Shown piece after piece: positions 55,348 to 64,000 of a stretch of 64,000 nt of DNA. Location: positions 682,001 through 746,000 of the forward strand of contig NC_015671.1 in assembly GCF_000218545.1 (NCBI RefSeq). The letters are read 5' to 3'. Every line of letters begins with the position of its first letter. Within the stretch, counting starts at the first letter, position 1. The DNA is from Cellulomonas gilvus ATCC 13127 (GTDB lineage: Bacteria; Actinomycetota; Actinomycetes; Actinomycetales; Cellulomonadaceae). A program made the position numbers and the translations under genes. The notes below the pieces were generated by a model. The model ran no database searches. It saw only the letters and a list, made by a program, of their open reading frames with translations, and was not told the origin of the DNA.

Positions 55348-58089
55348 TCATCGTTCGGCCTCCCGGATACCCTGCGCGAGGTCGTCGTCGCGGCGCGCGC
55401 GGGCCTCGGCCTCGACCGCGACCAGCAGCCCCAGCAGCACGGTGCCGACGACGAGCACGAACGGCTCCCAGGCCAGCGCGACGCGCGTCCCGTCCGGCTC
55501 GCCGGTGAGCTCCGAGAGCCCCAGCGAGCCCGTGAGGAGCCACGGCACCGCGAGCCCGATGAGGACGCCACCCACGAGCGCGGCGACCACGAGTGGCAGC
55601 ACCTCGCCCGCGGCGAGGCGGCGCGAGTCACGCGCGGGCAGGCCCTGCGTGCGCAGCACGTGCAGCGTGCGCCGGCGGTCGCGCGACGTCGCGACCACGG
55701 TGAGCGTGAGCGCGACCGCCGCGAGCAGCGCGAGCGTGACCTGGGCGACCACCAGGAGCGAGCGGAGCCCGGTGACCAGCGGCGAGCTCTGCCAGTCCTC
55801 GAGCCACTGCGCACGGGTCAGGACGGTCACGCCCGGCAGCGTCGTCACGCTGCGCGCGGCCGCGTCGGCGCCCGGGCCGTCCAGGCTCGTCCGCTCGGCG
55901 GGCACCGGGACGGCGAGCGCGTCGGCCAGGCGCTCGCGGTCGACCACGACGGTCGGACCGGAGCCGAGCGTCGTGGCCCCCTGCACGTCGAGTCCGACGA
56001 ACGCGTCGGTGACCCACACCTGCGGCCCGAACGTGTCGGCGGTCGTCGCGAGCCCGGGGGAGATGAGCGCGGGCACAGCACCGTCGGCGCCGGCCTCGGC
56101 GAGCGCGACCAGGCCGGGGTCGGGGGTGCGGCCCTCGGTGGTCTCGCGCTGCGCGAAGGCCCGCACGTCGAGCGCGAGCAGCGTCACGTCGACGCCCGAG
56201 CTGCGCCCGAACGTGCGCGCGAGCCACTCCCGGGACCCGACAACCGAGTCGACGCCCGGGGCGGCGGCCAGCGCCGTGAGCGTCGCGTCGTCGACGGGGC
56301 CGTCGAGCCGTGCGTCTGCGCCGACGACGGCCTGCGCGGCCCGTTCCTGACCGACGTCGACCGTGGCGATCGTCGTGCCGCAGAAGACGACCAGCGCGAC
56401 CGCGATCGTCATGGTGAGCAGCGGCACCGCGGTGCGGCTCGCATGCTCGGCGCGAGCCGCTGCGACGAGACCGGCGACCGACCGGCCGCGTGCGGCGACC
56501 GCGCGCAGGCGGCGCACCACGGGCGGCAGCGCGTAGGACACCAGGACCGTCGCTGCGGCCGCGAGCAGCACGGGCGTCGCGGCGAGCAGCCAGTCCACGC
56601 TGCCCGCGTCGCCCGGCAGGAGGCCGCGGGTGCGGACCGAGACGAGCGCGGCCACCGCGAGCGCGACGAGCGTCAGCTCGGTGACCAGGCGTCGCGTCCT
56701 GCGCCGGGCCGCGATGCGGTCCCGGTCGGCACGGTTCGCCGGGACCCGCCGCCCGGTCCACGAGCTCCGCGCGACGCCCGCGGCGAGCGCACCGGGTGCC
56801 GCGGCGCCGACGGCTGCCAGCGCACCCGCGGGCCACCACGTGCCGTGGCTCCCCGGCAGGACGAGCAGCAGCACGCCCGCGGCGACGAGCGTCGCAACGG
56901 CGACCAGCGGCACCGACTCGAGCACCGAGCGCCACACCACGCCCGCGACCGACGAGCCGCGCGCGCGCTCGAGCACGAGCCCGCCGGTGCGGCGCAGCAC
57001 GAGCAGGCGCGCGGCGAGCACGAGCGTCAGCGCGCCGACCGTCGCCAGGCCCAGCAGCAGCACCGAGGCCTGTGCGGCCGCGCCCGCGATCCGCGCCTCG
57101 TACGCCAGCAGCACCTGGTCGAGCGTGGTGACGGGCATGGGCACGCGCCCGTCGGTGAGCCGCAGCGGCGCCGGGTCGGCGCGCAGCGCGCGGATCTCGC
57201 GCGCGAGCGGCGCGTTGTCGGTCGCGCTGAGGTGGTCCGGCTGGGCCGCGAAGCGGAAGTGCGTGGTCGCACCCGTGGCCTGCATCGCGACGAGCACGTC
57301 CGCGAGCGAGGCGTCCGAGGCCAGGAAGCCCACCGCGGCGTCCGCGCTGCTGCCGGGGGCGGCGGGCTCGGGGCCCACGAACTCGGCCATCCCGGTCCAC
57401 ACGTCGTCGTCGGGGTCGGTCACGTCGTACAGCCCCACGACGCGTGCGGTCAGGCGCGAGACCATCGGGCCCTGCACCGCGACCTCGCTGCCGAGCCGCA
57501 GGCCCACCTGCTCGGCCGCGGCACGACTGATCCCGACCTCGACGTCGCGCTCGAGGCTCGCGAGCGGCTGGTCCTCGGCGGGCTCGACGTCCGGCAGCCG
57601 CCGGGGCTCGCGGCCCTCGACCCACTGCACGGGCGCCGGGCCGCCGGGCGTGGCCAGCACGTGGCCGATCCGCGCGGCGAGCGGTCCGGCGTCCGTCCGG
57701 GCCAGCCAGGCGTTCGTCGTGGTGGTGACGCGCGGCTCGCCGAGGACGTCGGCGACCAGCGGCGGGAGCGACTGCGCGACCACCGCGGCGTCCGCGCGCA
57801 GGTCCTCGACGACGCCCGGCAGCCGCACGCCGGGCACGGGGCTCGTCGCGACCAGGACCTGGGCGTCGAGGTCGCTCGCGGGCCGGCCCTGCGTCACGGC
57901 GTGGCGTGCGCCGCGGTCCGCGACCTCGGCCACCAGGCGCGGTGCGAGGAGCGCGGCGAGCACCAGGACGGCGACCAGCGCGCCGCTGAGCATGAGCAGG
58001 CCGACGTCGGTGCGGGCGCGCCGACGCGCGACCAGCGGGCCGTCGGCGACGACCGCGCGCAGCCGCGTGGTCAGCGTGGTGCGGCTCAT
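55348..58089 (-). CDS. FtsX-like ABC permease (913 residues)
   Basis: Large MacB/FtsX-type permease: one N-terminal helix (VGLLMLSGALVAVLVLAALLAP), a large extracytoplasmic domain, a block of helices in the middle (AAQASVLLLGLATVGALTLVLAARLL and following), a second extracytoplasmic domain, and a C-terminal block (LLVVAQVTLALLAAVALTLTVVATSRDRRRTLHVLRTQG; VLVVGTVLLGLLVAVEAEARARR). Duplicated FtsX architecture. ATG 58089 overlaps the upstream permease stop. Substrate unknown; macrolide, peptide or lipoprotein export are family possibilities. Confidence 0.88.
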   Translation of the reverse strand: MSRTTLTTRLRAVVADGPLVARRRARTDVGLLMLSGALVAVLVLAALLAPRLVAEVADRGARHAVTQGRPASDLDAQVLVATSPVPGVRLPGVVEDLRADAAVVAQSLPPLVADVLGEPRVTTTTNAWLARTDAGPLAARIGHVLATPGGPAPVQWVEGREPRRLPDVEPAEDQPLASLERDVEVGISRAAAEQVGLRLGSEVAVQGPMVSRLTARVVGLYDVTDPDDDVWTGMAEFVGPEPAAPGSSADAAVGFLASDASLADVLVAMQATGATTHFRFAAQPDHLSATDNAPLAREIRALRADPAPLRLTDGRVPMPVTTLDQVLLAYEARIAGAAAQASVLLLGLATVGALTLVLAARLLVLRRTGGLVLERARGSSVAGVVWRSVLESVPLVAVATLVAAGVLLLVLPGSHGTWWPAGALAAVGAAAPGALAAGVARSSWTGRRVPANRADRDRIAARRRTRRLVTELTLVALAVAALVSVRTRGLLPGDAGSVDWLLAATPVLLAAAATVLVSYALPPVVRRLRAVAARGRSVAGLVAAARAEHASRTAVPLLTMTIAVALVVFCGTTIATVDVGQERAAQAVVGADARLDGPVDDATLTALAAAPGVDSVVGSREWLARTFGRSSGVDVTLLALDVRAFAQRETTEGRTPDPGLVALAEAGADGAVPALISPGLATTADTFGPQVWVTDAFVGLDVQGATTLGSGPTVVVDRERLADALAVPVPAERTSLDGPGADAAARSVTTLPGVTVLTRAQWLEDWQSSPLVTGLRSLLVVAQVTLALLAAVALTLTVVATSRDRRRTLHVLRTQGLPARDSRRLAAGEVLPLVVAALVGGVLIGLAVPWLLTGSLGLSELTGEPDGTRVALAWEPFVLVVGTVLLGLLVAVEAEARARRDDDLAQGIREAER

Positions 58090-61000
58090 CCCTCGTCCCC
58101 CAGCCGGAGCAGCTCGCCCGAGGCCCTGCGCAGCAGCGCGTTCGCGGTGACCAGGACCGCGAGCGTCGCGGCCACCGCGATGCCGCCGACGACCACCCCG
58201 AACGTCGCCCAGGGCCACTGCACCACGACGTCGGGCACGGCCGGCGTGCCGTCGGCGGCGACCGTGACCACGGGTGCCACCACGCGCGCGAGCAGCGCGC
58301 CCACGCCCAGTCCCGCGGCCGTGCCGAGGACGCCGAGCACCGCGTGCTCCGCGGCCACCGCGCGCACGAGCGAGCGGCGGCGCGCGCCGAGCGCCTGCAG
58401 CCGCGCCATCTCGAGGCGGCGGGTCCGCACCGCGACCGTCGCGCTCATCGCGATGCCCGCGACGGCGAGCGCGGTGGCCGCGAGCGTGACGATCCACAGC
58501 GCTGCGGGGATGCCCACACGCAGCGGTCCGTCGGTCGCGTCCGCGGTGGCGGCGACGCGCGTGGTGACCGCGCCGACGCCTGCGGCCCGGACCGCCGCGG
58601 CCGTGGTGCGCGCGCGCTCGTCGGGCACGCGCGCCCACCACTCGTCGACCAGGTCGCCGCGGTAGCCCAGCACGAGCATCGAGCGGGTGAGCGCGTCGCG
58701 GTCCACGAGCACGCCGTCGGTGCGGGGCAGTCCGGGCAGGTAGGGCACGACGGCGTCGACGCGCACCTGCACGGTCACGCCCTCGACCTCGAGCACCAGC
58801 GTGTCGTCCGGCTCCGCCACGAGGCGGTCCAGCACGCCCGGGGTCACGACCACGTGGACGACGTCCTCCCGGTCGAAGCTCGTGGTGACCGTGCCGGCCG
58901 TGCCCGTCGCGATCGTCGGGCCGTCGACCGAGCCTGCGACGTGCAGCCCGTCCTCGTCGGCCCAGGTGGAACCGATGCGCACCCCGCCCCACTCTCCGCT
59001 CGGCCCTGACGTGCCCGTGCGCCACGTCGCACGCCCCGGGTCGAGCGGCGTCGTCGCGTCGTCCTCGCCCACCGCGCGCAGGCCGGACCAGGTGATCTCG
59101 AAGCCGTGCGTGCCCAGGCCCGCGTCGACGAGCGCGAGCAGCTTGTCGGCGTCGCCCGACAGGCGCGTGCTCACGCCGATCACCGTGGTGCTGCCCAGCC
59201 CGGGTGGCAGGTCGAGCGTGAGCGACGTGACCTCGCCGGCACCGTTCTTCGCCGGCGCGGCCGGGAAGTCGTGCGTGGTGCGCGTCCCGCGCGCGTCCTG
59301 CAGCACGAGCGAGGGGATCGCGACGACCGGGGCCTTCTCCTGCAGGCGGACGCGCAGGTCCACCTGCAGCTGACGCGTGCCCGCGGGGACGGGGATGCCC
59401 GTGACCGGCTGCGCGGGGGCCAGGCCGGCCGTGGGCGTGGCCCAGCCGCCCGCGACGCGGCCGCGCAGCAGGTCACCGGTGTGCCGGGTGTCCACCGCGA
59501 GCACGTTCGTGGTCTCGGGCGTCGAGGGGGGCCCGGGCGTCGCGCTCGCGATCCCGACGCCCGCCTGGCGCAGCGTGACGGGCGAGACCACCTGCAGGCC
59601 GTCGACGCCCGCGAGCGCCGCCGACTGGGCCAGCGTGGTGCCGTCCGGGTCCGTCACGCGCAGGTCCGTGCCGACGGTCAGGGTCGCCTGCTCGCGCTGC
59701 GACGTGCGCCACGTCTCGAGCCAGCCCTGCGCGAACGTGCCCACCGCGACCGCGAGGGTCACGAGCAGGACGGCGCCGGCCGCGCGCCGCGGGCGCCGGC
59801 TGACCTCCCACGCCGCGAGCGGCGCGACCAGCGAACGGCTCCGGCGCGCCACGATCTCGCCCGCCCCGGAGACCAGCGGCAGCACCCGGCCGGCGAGCAC
59901 GCCCCCGGCCAGGAGGACCAGCGCGGGCGCCGCGACGAGCAGGGGATCGACCCCGTCCGACCCGTCGCGCAGCACGGGTGACCGGTGCCCGACCAGCTGC
60001 CAGAGCGCGACACCGGCGACCGTGACGAGCGCGAGGTCCGCACCCGAGCGCGCGAGCCCCTGCCGGCGGTCCTGCCGGACGTCCTGCTGCGCGGTGTCCA
60101 CGGCCGAGACGCGGCGGCGTGCGAGCGGCGCGAGCAGGACGGCGGCGAGCGCCCCGGCGGCGACCGCGCACGTCACCCACAGCGTGGGCGGCAGGCCCGG
60201 GTCCACGTGCAGCCCCGCGTCGCGGAGCACCGGCACGGTGGTCACCCCGGCGTACGCCACACGCGCGAGCCACGGCGCGACGGCGGCGGTGACCAGCGCG
60301 ACGCCCGCGGCCTCGAGCGCCGCGAGCCCGACGAGCTGGCCGTGCGACGCGCCGCGTGAGGTCAGCAGGGTCTGCTCGGCGGTCCGGCGGTCGGCGAGGA
60401 GCCGGGCGGCCAGCAGGAGCACAGTCACGGCGACCACGAGCAGGAGCAGCCACACCACCAGCACGCCGACGCGCGTGATGGCCAGGTCGCCTCGCAGTGC
60501 GGCCAGCGTGCGGTCCAGGCCGGTGACGAGAGTCGTCTCCGCACCCGTGTCCGCGAGCGCCGCGTCCAGGTCCTGCTCGGCCGACGGCAGGCGGGTCTGC
60601 AGCGCCGCGACGTCCGCCGAACCGACCGAGGACAGGTCCGGGCTCGCGACGCTGCGCGCGACCGCGACGGGCAGCGTCGCACCCTCGTCGTCCGTGAAAC
60701 CCGCGACCACCAGGGGACCCCAGCCGTCGGCCGTCACGCTGCCGAACGTGCCGGGGTACGGCACGTCGGGGGCGTGGCCCCGGCCGGCGAGCAGGTCGCG
60801 CGCCCACTCCGATCGCGGTGGCTCGGCGCGGTAGACGCCGACCACGCGCAGGTCCAGCCGCTCGGGCGTGGTGAGGCCCGTCGCGGGCAGGCGCGTGCCG
60901 ACGTCCCAGCCGTACCGCTCGGCCGAGGCCTGCGGAACGGCGACCAGCACGTCGTCGCCCTCGCGGACCGCCCGCGGCCACGCCCCCGCGAGCAGCGTCG

Positions 61001-61385
61001 TGCGGTCCGGGACCACCGGGTAGTCCGCCAGGTAGACGAGCGGGGCGACCGGGTCGTCCGTCCCGTCGACCGCGAGCCACGGCGACGTCGTCCAGTGCGC
61101 GATCGTCGTGGGCGCCGGTGCGAGCAGGTCGGTCAGCCATGCGTCGGCCGCCGCGGTGGCCTCGGTCGGTTCGCCGACCGCGGTCTCGATGCGGACCTCG
61201 ACCTGCGTCGCGGCGGCGGCGGAGCGGTCCAGCGCGACCTGGAGCGCACGCTCCTGGCTGGTGACCAGCAGGAGCGTGAACACTCCGAGCAGCGTCGTCG
61301 CGACGAGCGTGACCGCGAACACCGCGAGCAGCAGCGTGGACTGCGCGCGGGCGCGGTGCAGGACCACGCGTGCCACCCAGCTCAT
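58086..61385 (-). CDS. FtsX-like ABC permease (1099 residues)
   Basis: First gene of the operon, a very large duplicated FtsX-type permease. N-terminal helix AQSTLLLAVFAVTLVATTLLGVFTLLLV, extracytoplasmic domain about 55-330, middle helix block (VGVLVVWLLLLVVAVTVLLLAARLLADRRTAEQTLLTSRGA...), second extracytoplasmic domain about 600-930, and C-terminal helices (LWIVTLAATALAVAGIAMSATVAVRTRRLEMARLQALGARR). The FtsX hallmark RLEMARLQALGARR is clear. Divergent from the PadR gene, which probably represses it. Confidence 0.88.
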   Translation of the reverse strand: MSWVARVVLHRARAQSTLLLAVFAVTLVATTLLGVFTLLLVTSQERALQVALDRSAAAATQVEVRIETAVGEPTEATAAADAWLTDLLAPAPTTIAHWTTSPWLAVDGTDDPVAPLVYLADYPVVPDRTTLLAGAWPRAVREGDDVLVAVPQASAERYGWDVGTRLPATGLTTPERLDLRVVGVYRAEPPRSEWARDLLAGRGHAPDVPYPGTFGSVTADGWGPLVVAGFTDDEGATLPVAVARSVASPDLSSVGSADVAALQTRLPSAEQDLDAALADTGAETTLVTGLDRTLAALRGDLAITRVGVLVVWLLLLVVAVTVLLLAARLLADRRTAEQTLLTSRGASHGQLVGLAALEAAGVALVTAAVAPWLARVAYAGVTTVPVLRDAGLHVDPGLPPTLWVTCAVAAGALAAVLLAPLARRRVSAVDTAQQDVRQDRRQGLARSGADLALVTVAGVALWQLVGHRSPVLRDGSDGVDPLLVAAPALVLLAGGVLAGRVLPLVSGAGEIVARRSRSLVAPLAAWEVSRRPRRAAGAVLLVTLAVAVGTFAQGWLETWRTSQREQATLTVGTDLRVTDPDGTTLAQSAALAGVDGLQVVSPVTLRQAGVGIASATPGPPSTPETTNVLAVDTRHTGDLLRGRVAGGWATPTAGLAPAQPVTGIPVPAGTRQLQVDLRVRLQEKAPVVAIPSLVLQDARGTRTTHDFPAAPAKNGAGEVTSLTLDLPPGLGSTTVIGVSTRLSGDADKLLALVDAGLGTHGFEITWSGLRAVGEDDATTPLDPGRATWRTGTSGPSGEWGGVRIGSTWADEDGLHVAGSVDGPTIATGTAGTVTTSFDREDVVHVVVTPGVLDRLVAEPDDTLVLEVEGVTVQVRVDAVVPYLPGLPRTDGVLVDRDALTRSMLVLGYRGDLVDEWWARVPDERARTTAAAVRAAGVGAVTTRVAATADATDGPLRVGIPAALWIVTLAATALAVAGIAMSATVAVRTRRLEMARLQALGARRRSLVRAVAAEHAVLGVLGTAAGLGVGALLARVVAPVVTVAADGTPAVPDVVVQWPWATFGVVVGGIAVAATLAVLVTANALLRRASGELLRLGDEG

Positions 61386-61548
61386 GACCCGTGGACCCCG
61401 CCTTCCTCGGCCGCGCGGCGGACGTCCTCGTGCCCGCGCTCGCGGCACCCTAACCGACGCGCGGGAGCGTTCCCACCCATGTCCCACGGATGGGTGGCGG
61501 CCGGCAGGACGGCGCGTGCGCCCGGGCGCCGTGCCCGGGTCGAGCCCC

Positions 61549-61578
61549 TTGCCGGACGGCGAGCCCGGCGCATATATT
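61549..61578 (+). promoter_or_regulatory. padR promoter
   Basis: TTGCCG at 61549-61554, an 18-base spacer and TATATT at 61573-61578 form a clear plus-strand promoter, unusually AT-rich for this genome, 42 bases before the PadR start. Confidence 0.6.
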
Positions 61579-61591
61579 CCGATCGGAACAT
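61574..61591. promoter_or_regulatory. PadR operator
   Basis: 18-bp palindrome ATATTCCGATCGGAACAT with a perfect 12-bp core TTCCGATCGGAA and AT-rich ends, similar in layout to PadR sites (ATGT-spacer-ACAT). It overlaps the -10 box of padR, which predicts autorepression, and lies in the gap shared with the ABC operon. Confidence 0.65.
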
Positions 61592-61619
61592 TTCGTCGGG
61601 AGCAGATCGGAGGTCGCAC

Positions 61620-62252
61620 GTGGCGTTGTCGGCGGTCGCGGTCATGCTCCTGTCGCTGCTCCACGAGCAGCCGATGCACCCGTACCAGCTGCACCAGACG
61701 CTCGTGCAGCGCGGCAGCACGCGGCTGGTCCGCGTCAACGCCGGCGCGGTCTACCACGGGGTCGAACGCCTCGAGCGCGACGGCCTGGTGGAGGCCGCGG
61801 GCACGGAGCGTGCGGGGCGCCGCCCCGAGCGCACGACGTACCGGCTGACCGACGAGGGACGTGCCGCGTTCGCCGAGCAGCTCGCGCACCTGCTGGGTGA
61901 CGAGCACGCGGAGCACCCCCTGCTGCCGGTGGGCCTGTCCGAGGCGCACCACCTGCCCGCGGACCTCGTGCAGCGCGAGCTGCGCCGTCGTCTGGACCGG
62001 GAGTCCGCGCACCGCGACGCGCTGCGCGCCCGGTACGACGAGCTGCGCGGGCTCGGTCTGCCGCGTCGCTACCTGCTGGACGTCGAGTACGAGCTCGCGC
62101 TGCTCGACGCGCGCGTGCCGTGGCTCGCGGCGGCGCTCGACGACCTCGCCGCCGGTCGCCTCGGGTGGGGGGAGCCCAAGCCCGACGAGTTCGTCCGAGC
62201 GCGCCTGCGTGCCCGGAGCACGCCCGACGCAGTCCCGCCGAGCGGCGCCTGA
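61620..62252 (+). CDS. PadR-family transcriptional regulator
   Basis: 210-residue PadR repressor with the winged helix at about 1-85 (ALSAVAVMLLSLLHEQPMHPYQLHQTL, VNAGAVYHGVERLERDGLVEAAG, RPERTTYRLTDEGRAAF) and a C-terminal dimerisation helix pair (Vir_act_alpha_C type, about 100-185). GTG 61620 has GGAGG 7 bases upstream. It diverges from the FtsX/MacB operon and precedes a drug-type MFS gene by 110 bases, so it may govern both transporters in response to a toxic compound. Confidence 0.9.
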   Translation: MALSAVAVMLLSLLHEQPMHPYQLHQTLVQRGSTRLVRVNAGAVYHGVERLERDGLVEAAGTERAGRRPERTTYRLTDEGRAAFAEQLAHLLGDEHAEHPLLPVGLSEAHHLPADLVQRELRRRLDRESAHRDALRARYDELRGLGLPRRYLLDVEYELALLDARVPWLAAALDDLAAGRLGWGEPKPDEFVRARLRARSTPDAVPPSGA

Positions 62253-62362
62253 CGCCGCACCGCGGCGCCCGGCACGGCGGTGTCGGTACCCGCACCTACG
62301 CTCCGTCGAGCCCCCGATCGGCACCGCGCTCCAGCCCGGTGCCTCGTCCCGAGAGGCCCCCC

Positions 62363-64000
62363 ATGTCTGAACGCACGCCCACCGGACCCGCCGCACCGCC
62401 CCACCACGGCGGCCTCGCCGACCTCCAGGGGCGCAGCCCGTGGAGCATCCTGCCCCCGCTGTGCCTCGGGTTCTTCATGATCATGCTCGACACCACGATC
62501 GTGAACATCGCGGTCCCTCGGCTGGTCACGGACCTCGACACGTCGATCACGGCCGTCGGCTGGGTCAACAGCGCCTATCTGCTCACGTTCGCGGTGCTGC
62601 TGCTCGTGACGGGTCGCCTGGGCGACCGGTTCGGCCCGCGGCCCGTGTTCGTCGTCGGCCTCGTCGTGTTCACGCTGACGTCGCTGCTGTGCGGGCTCGC
62701 GGACTCGATCGGCCTGCTGATCGCCGCCCGCGCGTTGCAGGGGATCGGGGCGGCGCTCATGACGCCGCAGACCATGTCGATGATCACGCGCGTCTTCCCG
62801 CCCGCACGTCGCGGCGCCGCGATGGGCATCTGGGGTGCGGTCGCGGGCGTCGCGACGATCACCGGCCCGGTGCTGGGCGGCCTGCTCGTGGAGACGGTCG
62901 GCTGGGAGTACATCTTCTTCATCAACGTGCCGGTGGGCGTGGTCGCGCTCTGGCTGTCGCTGCGCCACCTGCCCACGCTGCCCACGCACGCCCGCACGTT
63001 CGACGTCGTGGGCGTGGTGCTGTCCGTCGTCGGGATGTTCCTGCTGGTGTTCGGCCTGCAGGAGGGGGAGACGTTCGACTGGGGCCTGGTCGTCTGGCTC
63101 ATGATCGCCGCGGGTGCGCTGGTCCTGGGTGCGTTCGTGTGGTGGCAGCGCCGCCTGGGCGACGACGCGCTGCTGCCGCTGCGGCTGTTCACGGTCCGCA
63201 ACTTCTCGCTCGCGAACGCGGCGGGCTTCGCGGTGACGTTCGCGATGACGGGGATCTTCTTCCCGTTCACGATCTACCTGCAGCTGGTCCTCGGGCTCTC
63301 GCCGCTGCGTGCTGCGCTGGTCGGGGCGGGTGGGTCGCTGCTGTCCGGCGTCGTGGCGCCGTTCGCGGGCAGGCTCTCGGACCGGATCCCGGCCAAGTGG
63401 GTCGTCGCGGCCGGGTTCGCGATCCTGGTGGTGGTCGTGGCCTGGTTGACGCTGGTCATCGAGCCCGACGCGGCGGTGTGGCACCTGGTCCTGCCGATGA
63501 CCCTGTTCGGCATCGGCACCGGGCTGCTCTTCTCGCCGCTCGCCTCCGCGGCGACGTCGGGCCTCGACCAGCGGACCGCGGGTGCGGGCGCCGGGGCCTT
63601 CAACACCACGCGGCAGATCGGCGGCGTCGTCGGCTCGGCCGCGGTGGTCGCGATGCTCACGTCGCGTCTGGCGTCCGCGATCCCGGCCGCCGCCCAGGAC
63701 GCGGCGGCGGGGCTCCCGCAGGAGGCGCGCGCGCCGTTCTTCGAGGCGCTCGCCGGGGTGGACGCGTCGCAGGTCTCGGGCGGTTCGCCGGCCGACCTCC
63801 CGCTGCCCGCCGGGGTCCCGGACGGGCTGGCCGAGCAGATCCGCGCGGCCGCGCTCGACGCGATCCACGCGGGGTTCTCGACCGCGGTGAGCCAGACGCT
63901 GCTGCTGACGGCGGCGCTCCTGGTCCTGGGCCTGGGCGCCGCGCTGGCGATGCACGCGGTCCGCCCGCACGCGCCGGGCCAGGTGCAGCCGGCCAAGGAC
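62363..64000 (+). CDS. MFS multidrug transporter, DHA2 (14-TMS) family, 3' end beyond window
   Basis: Drug:proton antiporter of the EmrB/QacA type; 546 residues are in the window and the frame is still open. Helix 1 LCLGFFMIMLDTTIVNIAVP carries the DHA2 motif LDxTIVNIA; motif A GRLGDRFGPRPVF at about 84-96; ALQGIGAALMTPQTMSMI; motif C GAVAGVATITGPVLGGLLVE; WEYIFFINVPVG. A long loop between the last helices (about 450-510) is typical of DHA2. ATG 62363 follows GAGAGG. Close to padR, so possibly part of the same response. Confidence 0.93.
   Translation, partial: MSERTPTGPAAPPHHGGLADLQGRSPWSILPPLCLGFFMIMLDTTIVNIAVPRLVTDLDTSITAVGWVNSAYLLTFAVLLLVTGRLGDRFGPRPVFVVGLVVFTLTSLLCGLADSIGLLIAARALQGIGAALMTPQTMSMITRVFPPARRGAAMGIWGAVAGVATITGPVLGGLLVETVGWEYIFFINVPVGVVALWLSLRHLPTLPTHARTFDVVGVVLSVVGMFLLVFGLQEGETFDWGLVVWLMIAAGALVLGAFVWWQRRLGDDALLPLRLFTVRNFSLANAAGFAVTFAMTGIFFPFTIYLQLVLGLSPLRAALVGAGGSLLSGVVAPFAGRLSDRIPAKWVVAAGFAILVVVVAWLTLVIEPDAAVWHLVLPMTLFGIGTGLLFSPLASAATSGLDQRTAGAGAGAFNTTRQIGGVVGSAAVVAMLTSRLASAIPAAAQDAAAGLPQEARAPFFEALAGVDASQVSGGSPADLPLPAGVPDGLAEQIRAAALDAIHAGFSTAVSQTLLLTAALLVLGLGAALAMHAVRPHAPGQVQPAKD

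Overview
The window is chromosomal DNA from a very GC-rich actinobacterium, most likely a Cellulomonas-type cellulolytic member of the Micrococcales (inference). The main reasons are a secreted GH10 xylanase with a Pro/Thr linker and a C-terminal CBM2, a lipoprotein GH1 beta-glucosidase, a CE7 esterase, mycothiol metabolism (mca), many GTG starts, and TANNNT -10 boxes lying 6-8 bases ahead of start codons (leaderless genes). Two gene orders match a conserved actinobacterial backbone, from my memory of the Mycobacterium tuberculosis Rv1021-Rv1026 and Rv1080c-Rv1095 regions. These are mazG / eno / FtsB-like / DUF501 / Ppx-GppA, and greA / DUF4307 / mca / small membrane protein / hemolysin III / Z-prenyl synthase / phoH.

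Layout. 1-8046: acetate and gluconeogenesis island with malate synthase (cut by the window edge), isocitrate lyase, PEP carboxykinase and two paralogous RamB/ScfR-type regulators. 8132-18906: SurA-like lipoprotein, mazG, transhydrogenase pntAB, xylanase, eno, divisome protein, DUF501, Ppx/GppA. 19072-24178: beta-glucosidase behind a CelR-like operator, type II NADH dehydrogenase, an HxlR regulator divergent from a haloalkane-dehalogenase-like hydrolase, a TfoX-N protein, and a class I-shaped tRNA with a UAA anticodon. 24217-31001: siderophore-interacting protein, MarR, a two-gene ABC exporter, Bax-inhibitor-like protein, CE7 esterase, CPBP-like membrane protein, FKBP.

31078-41602: a large tellurium-resistance (Ter) stress locus. 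It has five TerD-family proteins (one degenerate and Pro/Ala-extended), a DUF475/TerC-like membrane protein, and an overlapping biosynthetic operon of C-C lyase, a giant PRTase-TRSP-StiP-PELOTA fusion, a HAD hydrolase and a SelW-like redox protein. At its 3' end sits a lower-GC cassette (41571-42779). The cassette carries a HEPN-type Abi protein and a divergent small RNA with its own promoter and terminator. It is bracketed by a 35-bp repeat derived from the end of the selW-like gene. This is the most unusual item in the window.

42845-53538: msrA, AI-2E transporter, ilvA, greA, DUF4307, mca, nitrilase-family hydrolase, hemolysin III, Z-prenyl diphosphate synthase, PIN-PhoH protein, TM2 protein. 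53617-64000: a four-gene MacB/FtsX-type ABC system, its divergent PadR regulator with a palindromic operator over its -10 box, and an MFS drug transporter that runs off the window end.
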